From Gerris lacustris (taxonomy: Eukaryota > Arthropoda > Insecta > Hemiptera > Gerridae), in NCBI GenBank assembly GCA_951217055.1, contig OX578281.1, forward strand, positions 61,134,043 to 61,198,042: a DNA stretch of 64,000 nt, given 5' to 3'. The number at the start of each line of letters is the position of its first letter. Positions within the stretch are counted from its first letter, which is position 1. The notes under the pieces were generated by a model, which was given only the letters and a program-made list of their open reading frames with translations, made no database searches and was not told the origin of the DNA. Below, in pieces: positions 1-10,920 of this stretch. A program made the position numbers and the translations under genes.

Positions 1-379
1 CCATAATAGCTCACACTCACAAATTTAATAAAAAAAATCAATTTTTTTCTATTTAAGGAAGAACCAATGGAGTTACGACAAAAAGTCATAGGACCAAAGT
101 TGCAGTTCTAGTCGTATCTCCTGGAGAAACGACATAACGAACGACAAACGTAGGTAATAATAAGGATCCTTGATTTCATCTATACGAACCCTAAAACCGT
201 ACAGCTAACAAACCGTACAGTTAAAATACCAAACAGTTATGACAAGCACTATAAGTGCTTACTCGTGGTTACTCGGTGCGAAGCGCGAGTTCACCAAATT
301 TGTCATTCTAGGGTCTAGGACCGCATCTCGAAAACTGCAGTCCCAGATGATGGTAACTATAATCCAGGAAATCAGACTC
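1..379. other. No gene seen
   Basis: Mixed-composition intergenic DNA directly upstream, in the same sense, of the LINE tail at 386. It may be decayed LINE body, but I find no conserved motif. Confidence 0.3.
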
Positions 380-540
380 TAGTCAAGGATTGGCAGACCA
401 AGAAGTAGATGGAAAGACGAGATGGTAAAGGTCCTAGGCATCCTAGGAGTCCAAGATAGAATGACACAAGACAGAAAGACGGAAGGCACTAACTCCAGAG
501 CACTACGGATGGTAGCGCTATGGATAGTTGAGGAAAAAAG
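380..540 (+). pseudogene. LINE reverse-transcriptase tail remnant
   Basis: The frame starting at 386 reads RIGRPRSRWKDEMVKVLGIL and then QDR, the GRP-x-RW-x-DE ... QDR pattern found at the C-terminus of many LINE ORF2 proteins. The second half fits better in another frame, so it is broken. A related copy lies at 4450-4570 on the other strand. Confidence 0.55.
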
Positions 541-830
541 TGTAATAAAGTGTCTGACTAACATCAAATTAGAATTTTGAGTGTAAATAAATCTTTTGGT
601 GCCTTTTAAGAATATGTGGTCAGCTAAGTTCGTCGGCGGGACATATCTTGGCAATAGGCATTTGAAAAAAGGTAGAGAGCGCCAATATCCCGCCAATAAT
701 GGTGGACAATGTGATTTTTGTTATCCTGAGTACAAAATTACTCATTAGACCTAAAATCAAGTTGATTTGAGTTTGTTACTTGATAGGTTAGTTATTCTGA
801 TATTTCTCCCAATCAAAGTGGTTTTTGATT
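541..830 (+). repeat. Putative LINE 3' UTR copy
   Basis: Begins with AAGTGTCTGACTAACATCAA and continues through a segment ending near TTTGTTACTTGATAGG. The same sequence recurs at 2031-2255 and 2460-2974 in inverted pairs. It follows the LINE tail at 380-540, and in the 4.5-kb copy the same order is kept once the hAT is ignored. Confidence 0.5.
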
Positions 831-1559
831 AGATCAAATTGCTATGCTTATTTTTCTATTTTGCATATTTTTTCTATTTTTAGTAACAGCAGAAATATAT
901 TTTTAGGGAGGGGGGTGGGGCGGTCAAGCAAATTGTTGATATTATTTGACAAAATGGCATGAAAAATTGAACACTGTCTAACAGAGTTATATATCTTTTT
1001 ATAAATCTGGTCTTCAATACCTTTCATTTGATATTCCTGATGTGTGCACGTCAAAACGATCTTTAATACTGGAAAGTTTCATGTTTTTATAGCTTTTGAT
1101 CCAAAAGTCAATGGAAACTTTTTTTCAATGTTTTTTTTTTTATTTTTATTTTAAATTAGCAATTAAAAGGTCGTGGTGTGCACTAAGTCAAGAGTAAACT
1201 TGTTTATAATATAGTTGACGTCTACTAAAGTGAAGAAGTTGTTGAGATATTGGAAGTACTCAAGTATTTCTCTGTGTTACAGCGTCGCCTCTCTACTACA
1301 CTCTGCCTCATTATTCTCGCCTTCTTTACACTCAATATACTTAGAAAACTCTACTTCATTATGAAATTATTAAAACATTTTTTCAACTTTTAATATGCAT
1401 GTCATTCTACAAACTTTGCAATGAACATTTTTACTTTTCCTTACCTTATATTTTTTTTTTACAAACTTTTACTTTATTTTTAGGAAAAGTATTGTTTTCA
1501 CCCAAAAAATTCAAAACCGAGATTTGAACGGAATAATCCGTTTTGACCATTGAGCATTT
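831..1559. other. AT-rich intergenic DNA, no gene seen
   Basis: Contains a short segment at ~1040-1110 that matches, inverted, part of the hAT interior near 32930-32980. Otherwise it is poly-T/AT-rich. Confidence 0.35.
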
Positions 1560-1990
1560 GAGTGGTTTTTAGCTGGATGTCTGTCTGTCTGATTGTCTGT
1601 ATGTCTGTCGTCTGTCAGTGTCACGCATGTAACTCCCGCAGTTTTTAAGCAAGAGAGTTGAAATTTGGTACAAAAATTAGGTCCTTCGTAATTAGTTGTG
1701 CTGCCAGAAAAATCATAAATTTGCTAAAATCGCATTTTGCTGTCAGCAAAAATTTCAAAAATTCGCACCAATTATACCTCTCTAAGACTTTCTATAAGAC
1801 AAACATTTCCTTTGGATTCGTTTTGATATCTGCCGCCATTTTAAAAAAATCGGCTCTTTAACTTTGAAACTTTAACGCTAAATAATCTCCGAACTATTTC
1901 ACCCACTGAGCTGAAATTCGCGCCAATGACCATTCTATAAGATAAATAAGTCCTCCATATTTTATCTTAATATCTGCCGCCATGTTGAAC
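1560..1990 (+). repeat. Interspersed repeat with CTGT-rich leader and AAATTTGG phrase
   Basis: Runs of GTCTGTCTGT (1578-1620) are followed by GTTGAAATTTGGTACA (from 1657). A degenerate second round has TGAAATTCGCGCCAATG near 1912. The layout is shared with several other families here (see findings). Confidence 0.45.
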
Positions 1991-2030
1991 ATTTCGATAA
2001 TGATTTTTTTATATGAGATAGTGTTTATAG

Positions 2031-2255
2031 TCCAGGAGATAACGTGCTAATAAGTGTCTGACTAACATCAAGCTATAATTTTGCGTACAAGTAAATGTTT
2101 TCGTGCCTATTAAGAATATATGGTCGGCTAAGTTGGTCTGCGGGACGAACTTGGCCGATCATATATTCTTAAATGGCACCAAATCATTTACTTATACACA
2201 AAATTCTAACTTGATGTTTGTAAAACATTTTTTTGCACGCTATCTCCTGGACTAT
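2031..2255. repeat. Fold-back repeat, arms ~105 bp
   Basis: GTCCAGGAGATAACGTGC at the left is matched by GCACGCTATCTCCTGGAC at the right. The arms remain similar through AAGAATATATGGTCGGCTAA / GGCCGATCATATATTCTTAA to the centre near 2145. It is built from the LINE 3' UTR-like sequence also seen at 541. Confidence 0.65.
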
Positions 2256-2459
2256 TACGTTTTTAAATACCTCACAATAACAGATCTCACTCTAATGGAC
2301 CTCATTATAACGGACTCAACTTTTAACGGACAAACAATGTTATAATTGACATAATAAAAACATCTGTTGTCATTCATATGGGTTAATGTTTGTTAATGGA
2401 ATAGTTTCATTCATATTTAAATAATTAAAGTAGATACTTAAAGTTATTTGCTTACTCCA

Positions 2460-2974
2460 AGTCCAGGAGATAGCGTGCAAAAAAGTGTCTGACTAACATC
2501 AAACTAGAATTTTGTGTCTGTGGAACATATATAGCTTGGTATTAGGAATTTGAAAAAAAAAAAAAAATTAATAAAAACCGATAAAAGCGGCCACATCTCG
2601 CCATTTATGACGGACAATGTGACTTTCATGATCCTGAGTTCTAAATTAGTTAGTTGACCGAAAATCAAGGTGATGTTAGTTTGCCACTTGATAGGTGATC
2701 ACCTGATGATTTGGAGTTATATGTTAATAAATAACCTATCTTTTGGCAAACTCACATAAACTTAATTTTCGGTCTACTAAATAATTCTGTCCTCAGGATC
2801 ATGAAACTCACATTGTCCACCATAAATGGTGGGTCGCATGGCCACTTTTCACCGTTTCTTTTTTTTCATATGCACATTGCCTAGCTATGTCCCGTAGACG
2901 AACTTAGCCGACCAAATATTCTTAAAAGGGACCAAAAGATTAACTTGTAACAAAAATTCTAGCATAATATTAAT
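2460..2974. repeat. Fold-back repeat, arms ~230 bp
   Basis: The left arm starts GTCCAGGAGATAGCGTGC. The right arm contains the reverse of the same unit, including GGACAATGTGA / TCACATTGTCC and GATCCTGAG / CTCAGGATC. The centre is near 2700 (GGTGATCACCTGATG). It is a longer relative of 2031-2255. Confidence 0.6.
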
Positions 2975-2982
2975 CTCCTGCA

Positions 2983-4449
2983 CAGGGCCGCTGAGAGGAT
3001 TTCCGGGCCCCTGGGCAAGTTAGGATCTGGGCCCCTTTGAACAAACAACGGCGGGGGGTCTGGGAAAATTTTTAAAAATTTAATAACTTAAAACTCAAAA
3101 TATGAGTTTTAAGGATTTCTAAGGGCAATTTAGTCATTAGAGGAAAATATGTTTGGTGGGGACGAATTGATGTTTAACTAAGATGGGCTAAAATAATCCC
3201 AAATAATTTAGAAGTTTTGTAGCTGATAAGTATCTTTAAAAACCTTCTTTTACACTTTGTAAAATACATTTTATAAATTGTTTGCTAAAATAGTGAGATT
3301 AAGAGAAAACAAATCAAAATAATTAAGTGAGGCTTTTTTCTTTTTTTTTTTTTTTTTTTTACAAAAGTTGCATTACAAGTAAAAAATATTAATCACTATG
3401 TCACTATGATTTTTCTGTCAGTTTCTATCCTATAAATTAACATTGCCCATATTGAATAAGATAAAAAATCTAAGTAACTAAATGAAACCCTAAAATTCCA
3501 TCTAGCATTTGGGCCCCTTTGAATAAATAACGGCGGGGGGTCCGGGGGTCTGCCCCCGGAAATTTTTAAAATTCAAGTGCAAAAAGATGAGTTTTAAGAA
3601 TTTCTGAGGGCAAGTTTGTCCAAACAGGAAAATATGTTTGGTGGGGACGAATTGCAAATACATAATATGTACTGTTGGTTAAGTTTTATATTTAAGTCAG
3701 TTTAATTCCCGATGTGTGAATCAACTTTGCCTCCCAAACTTAGCTAGGACATTAGGGGCCCTCGCCAAAAAAAAAAAAAACAAAAAAAATTGCGTTCAGA
3801 ACAGAAGGGGGTCCCCTTACAATAGTATAGAAGTATAATTCCAAGTAAGATTTTATTATGCTGTAAAGGAGCCTCTACCGACATTGGTACAAAAGGGTAG
3901 TTTCATGTTTATTTTTTTATTTGGGGGCCCCTTAGCACCGGTGTCCACCCGAAATTCGGGCCTATAATTATGCCACTAATCACAATATCCATCTTGTCTT
4001 TTTGATTGTAAAAATTCAGGGCCGCCTCCCGGAGGCCCGGGCTCCAGGGGGCCCGGGCCTTTGCCTCCCAAACTTAGCTAGGGGATTGGGGCCCCTCGCC
4101 AAAAAATTGATAAGAAAAAAAAAACCATTTGTGTTCAGAACTGAATGGGGTCTCCTTACAATAGTACAGAAGTATAATTTCAAGTTAGATTTTATTATGT
4201 TCTAAAGAGGCCCTTACCGATATTGGTACAAAGATAGTAATTTCATGGTTTTTTTTTGGATTTGGGGGCCCCTTGGCCCCAGGGTCTGCCCGCAATTATA
4301 GTTATGTTACTAATTACAATATCCATGTTGCCTTTTTTGGTTGTATAAAACCATTGCCGCCCCCGGAGGCCCGGGCCCCCTGGAGGCCTGGGCCCCTGGG
4401 CATTTGACTCCTTTGCCCCCCCCCCCCCTCTCCCCTGTCGGCGGCCCTG
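2983..4449. mobile_element. hAT-like non-autonomous DNA transposon (1467 bp) with 8-bp TSD
   Basis: Terminal inverted repeats are CAGGGCCGCTGA at the left and TCGGCGGCCCTG at the right. Both flanks carry the direct 8-bp repeat CTCCTGCA (2975-2982, 4450-4457). CAGGG-type ends plus an 8-bp duplication define hAT. The interior codes for nothing I recognise. It contains two internal tandem duplications: ~3017-3175 resembles ~3506-3655, and ~3725-4060 resembles ~4058-4380. The high-GC GGGCCCC segments contrast with the AT-rich surroundings. Confidence 0.85.
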
Positions 4450-4570
4450 CTCCTGCAATATCCGTAGTGCTCTCGAGTTAGTACTTTCCGTCTTTCTCTA
4501 TTTTGTGCCATTCTACCTTGGGCACCTAGAATGCCTAGGTCCTTTTCACCTCGTCTTTCGAAGCTATGTG
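4450..4570 (-). pseudogene. LINE reverse-transcriptase tail remnant
   Basis: On the minus strand one frame reads DLGILGAQGRMAQNRERRK and on to LTREHYGYC, similar to the tail at 380-540. A frameshift separates it from the upstream KDEV part. The hAT at 2983-4449 interrupts the join to its 3' UTR. Confidence 0.5.
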
Positions 4571-5540
4571 ATAGTTAATATTTTGTCTCCGATTTAAAAA
4601 AAAATTCCAAGACAGAAATCCGTTTCCGACATCAGGGACCATTTTTGGTTCCGTGTCTGTCTGTTGGCCTGTCTTTCGGTCTGTCAGTCGGTATGTCTTT
4701 TAGTCTGTCTGTCTGTCGATCTGTCGGTCAATTTTTGCCAACCAACATCTCTTAAAAACTACACGTCCGATTTAAATGAAATTTTTATAGTAGGTTATAA
4801 TTAGCTCATTGTTGGTCCCATATAAGTTTTAATCTTCCGCGCTCATTTGTTTCTTCCGCACGTGCGCACAAACATACATTTAATTACACCTGTATGAAAC
4901 TTTTATAGTTTATCGAAAGTAACCCGCAGATATCCCCAAATTAATTTGAACCATCTGCGATCTTTAACTTTTGCTGAATTGATAGTTTAATTCATGGGAA
5001 AAAATCAAAACATTTTTGACAGATTAAAAAAAAGGTGGAAACAATAATGGCTATGAAAAGCATAAAATCAATAAAGTACGTGATTGGATGCGAGGAAGCT
5101 ATGTGCCACACTAATTGGCAGTCTGTTTTAAAATGCATATATTCATAGGAATTTTTTAATAAATTCTGTTTACGAAAGAAGACGGATTTTTCAACTGTCT
5201 CCGAGCACTTATCGGTTTATCGATACATTTATACATGTAAAAAAACAAATAATTTGGACAAAATTAAAATAAAATATGGAAAAAAATTAAATTAATTAGA
5301 CGATAATGTGTCGTGAATGCAAAATAAAAGTAAAGTATATGATAGGATTTGAAGAGGTTGTGTACCTCTAAGTGCGGAAAACTATTTTTCGATGATTAAT
5401 TTTATTTGGAAAAGTTAAGAAAGTATTGTTTTAGAAACATTACTTGGTAATAAAAGTAGTTCTGAAAATCGACTTTCAAGTAAATATAGGTTTAGCTCGA
5501 TGGTAAAGGGGATATATACAAATAATCGATATATATATAG
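4571..5540. repeat. Old interspersed repeats; includes an empty LINE target site
   Basis: CTGT-rich text at 4646-4735 is followed by a GTCCGATTTAAATGAAATTT phrase. Positions 5082-5121, read on the minus strand, match the sequence around the LINE insertion at 42527-42992 without the LINE. No coding signal seen. Confidence 0.5.
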
Positions 5541-5900
5541 AGTGTTAAGTATCGATAGAGGGGGGTGTTAGACGAGGTGGGGTCCAGACGGATGCTGGGG
5601 GGTCGTACTCCTGGCAGATCAATACGGAATATTTCAGAGTGTGGGGGCGGCTTGTGTTAGAGTCCGGGCCGCCGCCTCTACCTCGCCCGCGGCCCCCAGT
5701 CAACTCACAGCTGCAACGGGCACCGCTCGCTAGCCATGACTTGCCGCGCACGGCTTACATCGCTTACTAGCTAACCGCTTGTAACGTCGCTCGCTTCGCT
5801 CGCCATGCGTTTAACTGAAACGCGCACTCCTCAACCAACTCCGACTTATAAGCTTTCGTTTTGTTAGCATGTAGCAGTTACTCAAGGTAAAAAATCATTC
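5540..5900 (+). promoter_or_regulatory. CpG-rich block, candidate promoter / non-coding first exon
   Basis: A compact GC- and CpG-rich island in AT-rich DNA (for example GGCCGCCGCCTCTACCTCGC and CGTCGCTCGCTTCGCTCGCC). It has no terminal repeats and no other copy in the window. It ends in CAAG|GTAAAA (~5883-5892), a good splice donor on the + strand. It could be an upstream promoter and 5' UTR exon, possibly for the LCLAT1-like gene 23.6 kb downstream, but this is inference from composition and one donor-like site. Confidence 0.3.
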
Positions 5901-6400
5901 ATCTTTCAAATTATTTAATTATATTATACCGTTTTATGACATTTTCCATCTTATTTACCTTAAATTAATTAGAAACAAATTAATTTAATCAATTCTGATA
6001 ATATTTAAACTATTTAGTTTTAACGATTTAATATTTTATTTAAATTGTACAACAAGTTCCCACTTAAAATTCAGATAACCAATAAGAAACCTGATTTATC
6101 CTCCAAAAGTGCATACTCAAGGGCGTGTATGTACTTATATTTGCGAAACACATGTACTTATTTATACAAAGTTGTACATAATATACATAAGTATAATGCT
6201 CTAGAAACATATTCATGTTTAAAAACAGATCTAGCGCATTATACAATACAATTGTCAAATTAATTCATAATTTTATATTGTTCCAATAAGTCAAGTTTTT
6301 TCTCAAGCACTGCTTCATAAACATATATTCATATAATTCAAATTATAAACGAAATTAGATTTCTAGAAATAAGATTTTTTTTTTTTTTTTTTTCAGAAAT
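5901..6400. other. AT-rich DNA, no gene seen
   Basis: Low-complexity AT-rich sequence with a poly-T run at ~6376-6392. If the CpG block upstream is a first exon this would be intron. Confidence 0.3.
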
Positions 6401-6404
6401 AGAA

Positions 6405-6645
6405 ATAAGATTGGTCGGTCTTTCTTTAGTGGTTAGAGCATTACGGGATAAACTCAAGGATCCGAGGTTCTAATACAGACGACCGTGTTCATTTTTATCT
6501 AAACTTTTGTGTATTGGGTTTCTTATCCACTCTATCCATCGGTAAATCACCTTACCTTTGACTTGAGTGTGTGTAATTTATTGATACAGTGTTGCTTCCG
6601 AGTTTACCCAAGGCCGTTTTGAAGAGAAGATTTTAAATATATAGT
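6405..6645 (+). repeat. Candidate tRNA-derived SINE
   Basis: TTTAGTGGTTAGAGCA resembles a pol III A box. GATCCGAGGTTCTAATAC, about 35 bases on, resembles a B box (GGTTCGAATCC). The acceptor stem is not complementary, so this is not a working tRNA. A ~150-base unrelated body and an AT-rich tail follow, as in tRNA-derived SINEs. No second copy was found in the window. Confidence 0.4.
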
Positions 6646-6879
6646 TATATAAATACATAAAATTAGTATTAGTTATAGTTTTTATTTAGAGATGTTTTAC
6701 TTCTACTGATGGAAGCTTAAGGGGAGTTAAACGTCATGGTTTATTTAATTTATAAGCCCGCGGCAGATAAGACTAAAAATGGAGTACTTAGGGTTTAACT
6801 TTCTTGATTATACAATTATTTTATTTTAAAAATAATAAATGGCAATTTCCTTTTTTATGCCCACCATAACAAAATAAAA

Positions 6880-7440
6880 CGGGTCCGAGACATCCTGAGA
6901 CAAACTTTCTCATATACGAGTTCATAGTTATTTAACCCAAGTGTTTTCCATTTATTAGTTTTTGTATTTCCGTAGGTACATTTAATTATTATTGAACGCT
7001 TCATCAAAATGTATCATAAAAATAACTTTTGATCGACAGAGAATCGAACCCGGCCTCTCTCTATCCGTGTTCAAAGCTATTTTCTCAGAAACTAGATTTT
7101 TTCCGGGTAAAAAGGCTTATATCGTTAGATTTGTATTTAAATGGACAACAATTTAGAATTTTTTAATCAAAATCGTTAGTACGGTTTTCGATTTTTTTTT
7201 CGCATTTTTCAAATTTGGGGGTAGCACCCATACGCACCTATTATACAAGCTTTTATTTAACTTGCATTGTTTGTATGTATGTTCGAATGTTCGGGTCAAA
7301 TCTTGCAACTGAATTTTAAAGCAGTTATTCTCAACCGATTGAATTGAAATTTTCCATACACGTTTATAGTTTGGATGACAATCCATGGTTAGCTAAGTGA
7401 CGTCATTCTAAATCCAATATGGTGGACAGCCCAAGATAAA
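6880..7440 (+). repeat. Interspersed family R copy (partial) plus adjoining repeat
   Basis: Starts GGTCCGAGACATCCTGAGAC, then GTGTTTTCCATTTATTAG, GAATCGAACCCGGCCTCTCT and GGGGGTAGC. The same order occurs at 9755-10330, 12330-12870 (inverted) and 40195-40480. The segment 7245-7430 (ATTTAACTTGCATTGTTTGT and on) recurs at 56090-56270. Non-coding. Confidence 0.6.
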
Positions 7441-7803
7441 AGCTTTTTTTTATTTTTTATTTTTTTACAATTAATTTATTTTACTTTGTGACCCACCAAT
7501 ATTGAAATCCATAAAATGTTGGAAAGTAAGATGGGTAACAAATTTTAATAAACTATTAAAACAAAGGGATGTTCAGTCCATTGTACTTTGGGACAAAGGA
7601 ATGTCACTCTTTTGTATAAATAAGTTTAATTTCAAAATAAAAAAGGTTGGTGACAAAGTAAAAGTGTGCCAAGATACTACAATGGTGCCGACTGAACCCA
7701 AAAATAAACTAAATCATTTTTTAGGAACGGATGCCTTATTTATTTACCTTCAAATAATTCGTTTTTTTTTTTTAAAAAAAGAAGAACTTCAAATATATTA
7801 TTA
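7441..7803. other. AT-rich repeat DNA
   Basis: Contains ACAAAGGGATGTTCAGTCCA-type sequence (~7561) related to the short palindromes at 28917-29125. The open frame over this stretch has no recognisable domain. Confidence 0.3.
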
Positions 7804-8758
7804 TCTATATATATAAAACTAAGAGTGACAGTGACTGACTGATCAAAAATTCTCCTACTTCCCATTGACATAGAGATTCGAAATTTGGTACCTAGATAGA
7901 GTGTACCATAAATAGAAAAGTGCGGCCATTTTGATTTTGATATATGTCCGCCATATTGAATTATAGCCACCATCTTGGATTTATTAATCAGTAATTCTCC
8001 TACTTCCCATTGAAATAGAGGTTTGAAATTTGGTACATAGATAGAGTGTACCATAAATAGGAAAGTGCGGCCATTTTGATTTCGATATATGACTACCATA
8101 TTGAATTATAGCCTTAATCTTGGATTTAATAACTCTCTATTATCTTAGCTTCCAGTGGACCTAGAGGAGATCTGAAATTTGGTGCATAGACTTATGGTAG
8201 CTAAAGAAGAAAATTAAAGGTACTCCCACTTCAACATATGGCTGCCATCTTGAATTTAATCAGATAATATTATCTTAGCTTCCAGTGGATTTAAAGATCT
8301 TAAAAAAAAAATTAAGACACTTTCACTTCATCATATGGCCACTGTATTGAATTATAACCGCCATCTTGAATTTAATAAAATTCTATTATCTCAGCTTCTA
8401 GGGGACCTAGAGATCTGAAATTTGGTACATAGACCTATGGTAGCTAAAGAAGAAAATTAAAGGTACTCCCACTTCAACATATGGCTGCCATCTTGAATTT
8501 AATCAGATAATATTATCTTAGCTTCCAGTGGATTTAAAGATCTTAAATTTGTTACATAGGCTCATTGTAACTAAAATTGAAGGTCGTAAAAAATAGAATA
8601 AATGAAAATGCACAAAAAAAAATAATATAACCAACGTTTACTAAAATATGAGATTATGTAACAATAAAGATATATTAATTATATTGTTTTAATTATTATT
8701 TACACACAGCGCCAACTTCCAGACGGATAAGGCGCGCGAAGCGCACCGATCCGACTAG
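7804..8758 (+). mobile_element. Non-autonomous Helitron (955 bp)
   Basis: The 5' end is TCTATATATATAAAACTAAG and the 3' end GATCCGACTAG. It is inserted between A (7803) and T (8759). A GC-rich hairpin, GGCGCGC-GAA-GCGCACC with one mismatch, lies eight bases before CTAG. TC...CTAG ends, a subterminal hairpin and an A/T target are the defining features of Helitrons. The interior has two degenerate ~144-bp units (from 7849 and 7993) and two ~240-bp units (from ~8140 and ~8380), each carrying TGAAATTTGGTRCATAGA. No Rep/helicase coding region. Confidence 0.85.
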
Positions 8759-9754
8759 TATATTATAATTAGAACTTGTTTATTTTTTTACGCAAGTTAA
8801 TGAATTATAAGTTAAGTAAAAGCTTCTCTTGTTATGAGATCAAAATTTTATAATACAAATTTATAACCAACTTTTCGACTCCTTAGAAAGCTGAAATATT
8901 TATAGGTTATGTATTTCCGATGACAATGCAATTTTTTATTTCACTATTAAGGGTGCGCGGACGTGATTGATTTGACAAAATTTCTGTTTTTGTCCGTAAT
9001 ATTAGAGATAAAAATACAATATTTCGTATCTGGGTTCATCAATGTATTCTTCAATGCAGCCGCGAGCCCGATTTTTGATTTTCCCCTTTTTCCCCACTTA
9101 AGTGATTCTTAAATCCGATTCTATTTATTTTTTAAAAAATGTAGCTCGCGGCTGCAAAAGGCAATTATCTAAATACTCTAAATCCCAAATTTCGTGCAAA
9201 AATATTAATTTTTAGAGCCAGGAGGAGTAATTTGGTAAATGGGAAAAAGTGGGATCGAGAGCTAGTGCAGTCTGTCGGATTTTTAGTGAACTAGGCTTTA
9301 CTAACCCCCTCATTACCTTCTTGTCGGAGGTAACTAAGAGATGGTTAGAGATGGTCAGTCTCTAAGGGAAACATTCAAGCATAAACACGCTGTGTTTACA
9401 CACACTAAGATTCGGCCAAAATTGTAAATATTTTTTATTCCAATGTTTCATTCTATTTTTTTCTGAAAATTTTTGTTTGTTTACAACTGTATTTTGACTT
9501 TATATAAATTGAAATTCGTAAATAAAAAAAGAAATATAAAAAACATTGATTTTTGTTTTATTAAATTTTTTTATACATATTTAAAAATGATGTTTTTTGA
9601 GATTTCAACTGAATTATCGGTTTTACCTAAACTTAAGCCGGGTTTACACGGGTAGAGTAAACAGGAGAGTAGAGTAGCGAGAAGAGAGTACTCTACTTCC
9701 TACTCTACCAATTTTGATTTTGGAGCGTTTACACATAAGCTAGTAGTAAGTAGG
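8759..9754. other. Intergenic DNA, no gene seen
   Basis: Mixed AT-rich sequence. CCAAATTTCGTGCAAAAAT at ~9186 is an inverted relative of the common phrase. 9660-9740 is rich in AGAGTAG/CTCTACT and weakly palindromic. Confidence 0.3.
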
Positions 9755-10335
9755 TATAGTAAAAAATCGGTCCAAGACAACTGAGACAAACTTTCTTCTA
9801 TACGAGTAAAAAATTACTTAGCCCAGTGTTTTCCATTTATTAGTTTTCGTATGTACATTTAATTATTATTGAACATTTCAACAAAATTTATCATAAAAAT
9901 AAGTTCTCCTGGGCGGGGAATCGAACCCGGCTCTCTCCGTCCGGGTTAGCTATTTTCTCAGGAACTAAATTTTTCCCGGGAAAACGGCTTATATCTTAGA
10001 TTCGTATTGGACTACATTTTAGATTTTTTTTAATCAAAATCGTCGAAACCGTTTTCCAGAACTAATTTTTTTTTTAACTAGTTTTTGGGGGGTAGCGCTC
10101 CCAAATTTTGAGCTAAAATTCATTTCTCGAATTCACCTCGGAGCATGATTTTTCTGAACATGTATGCCAAATTTCGTCAAAATCGGCCCAGTAGTTTAGG
10201 CTCCAGGCGTCTGCACAGACAGACGACCGACGACAGAAATTTTTTTAAAACCACTTTTTTGGACTAAGGGGACCTCTCTCAAAATCGAATTTTCGCGCCA
10301 TCACAATACTTTCTCTTTATATGAGAAAGTAAAAA
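9755..10335 (+). repeat. Interspersed family R, long copy
   Basis: Begins AATCGGTCCAAGACAACTGA and ends with the palindrome ACTTTCTC-TTTATAT-GAGAAAGT (10308-10330). It contains GAATCGAACCCGGCTCTCTC, GGGGGGTAGCGCTCC, the inverted phrase ATGCCAAATTTCGTCAAAAT (10167), and CTGCACAGACAGACG. It matches 12330-12870 in inverse orientation along most of its length. No coding capacity. Confidence 0.7.
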
Positions 10336-10920
10336 TTACTACTCTCACGGCTGCACCTTTCGTCCGATCACTTTGAAATTTGGCATAAATGTGTATAGTA
10401 CCTACCAACACATTTTAAAAAATATAGCAACTTAGACAAATTATTTTTTTTAAAAAATAAGGGTAAAAAAAACTTAAGGGTTAAAAAATAATTGGTTTTT
10501 TTGGAGACCGTGTGGGATATCATATAAAAGGTTACGTCGAGCTGATTACAAAAATATATCATTTTTTGGTTATAAGCTTTGATAAGGCGAGCGAAGGCGA
10601 GTTTGAAGTTGGTGTAAAAAGTGTCCCCCCCCCCTTCTATCTTGCTTATGTAAAGTGCAAAAAATCTGAAAAAATTCCTGAACATTCTTCGACCAAAATT
10701 AATGATACAACTTCTCGGAAATTTTGAAAAAAATAAAAAAATTGTTTTGTATGTGTATGTATTTATATATTTATAGTCCGGTTCACTGGTAAAAAATACT
10801 TTATTAGAAGTTTGTTTGTGTTTTGAGAATATCAGACCCATAGGATAGTTCATAGTAAGCTTTTTAGCATTTTAAAAATCACAATCAATAGGGTACTACT
10901 TAAACTATACAGGGTTGCCT
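10336..10920 (+). repeat. Interspersed family Q copy
   Basis: Starts ACGGCTGCACCTTTCGTCCG, then ATCACTTTGAAATTTGGCAT, and ends at GGTTGCCTACGGACC. The same elements in reverse order occupy 22340-22680. The open frames across it are by-products of AT-rich sequence. Confidence 0.6.

Noticed and set aside
6408..6480. Functional tRNA gene
   Set aside because: A- and B-box-like segments are present but the acceptor stem and anticodon arm do not pair; better read as a SINE head.
10368..10853. 161-residue open frame on the minus strand
   Set aside because: Lies within interspersed family Q, whose other copy (22340-22680) does not keep the frame.
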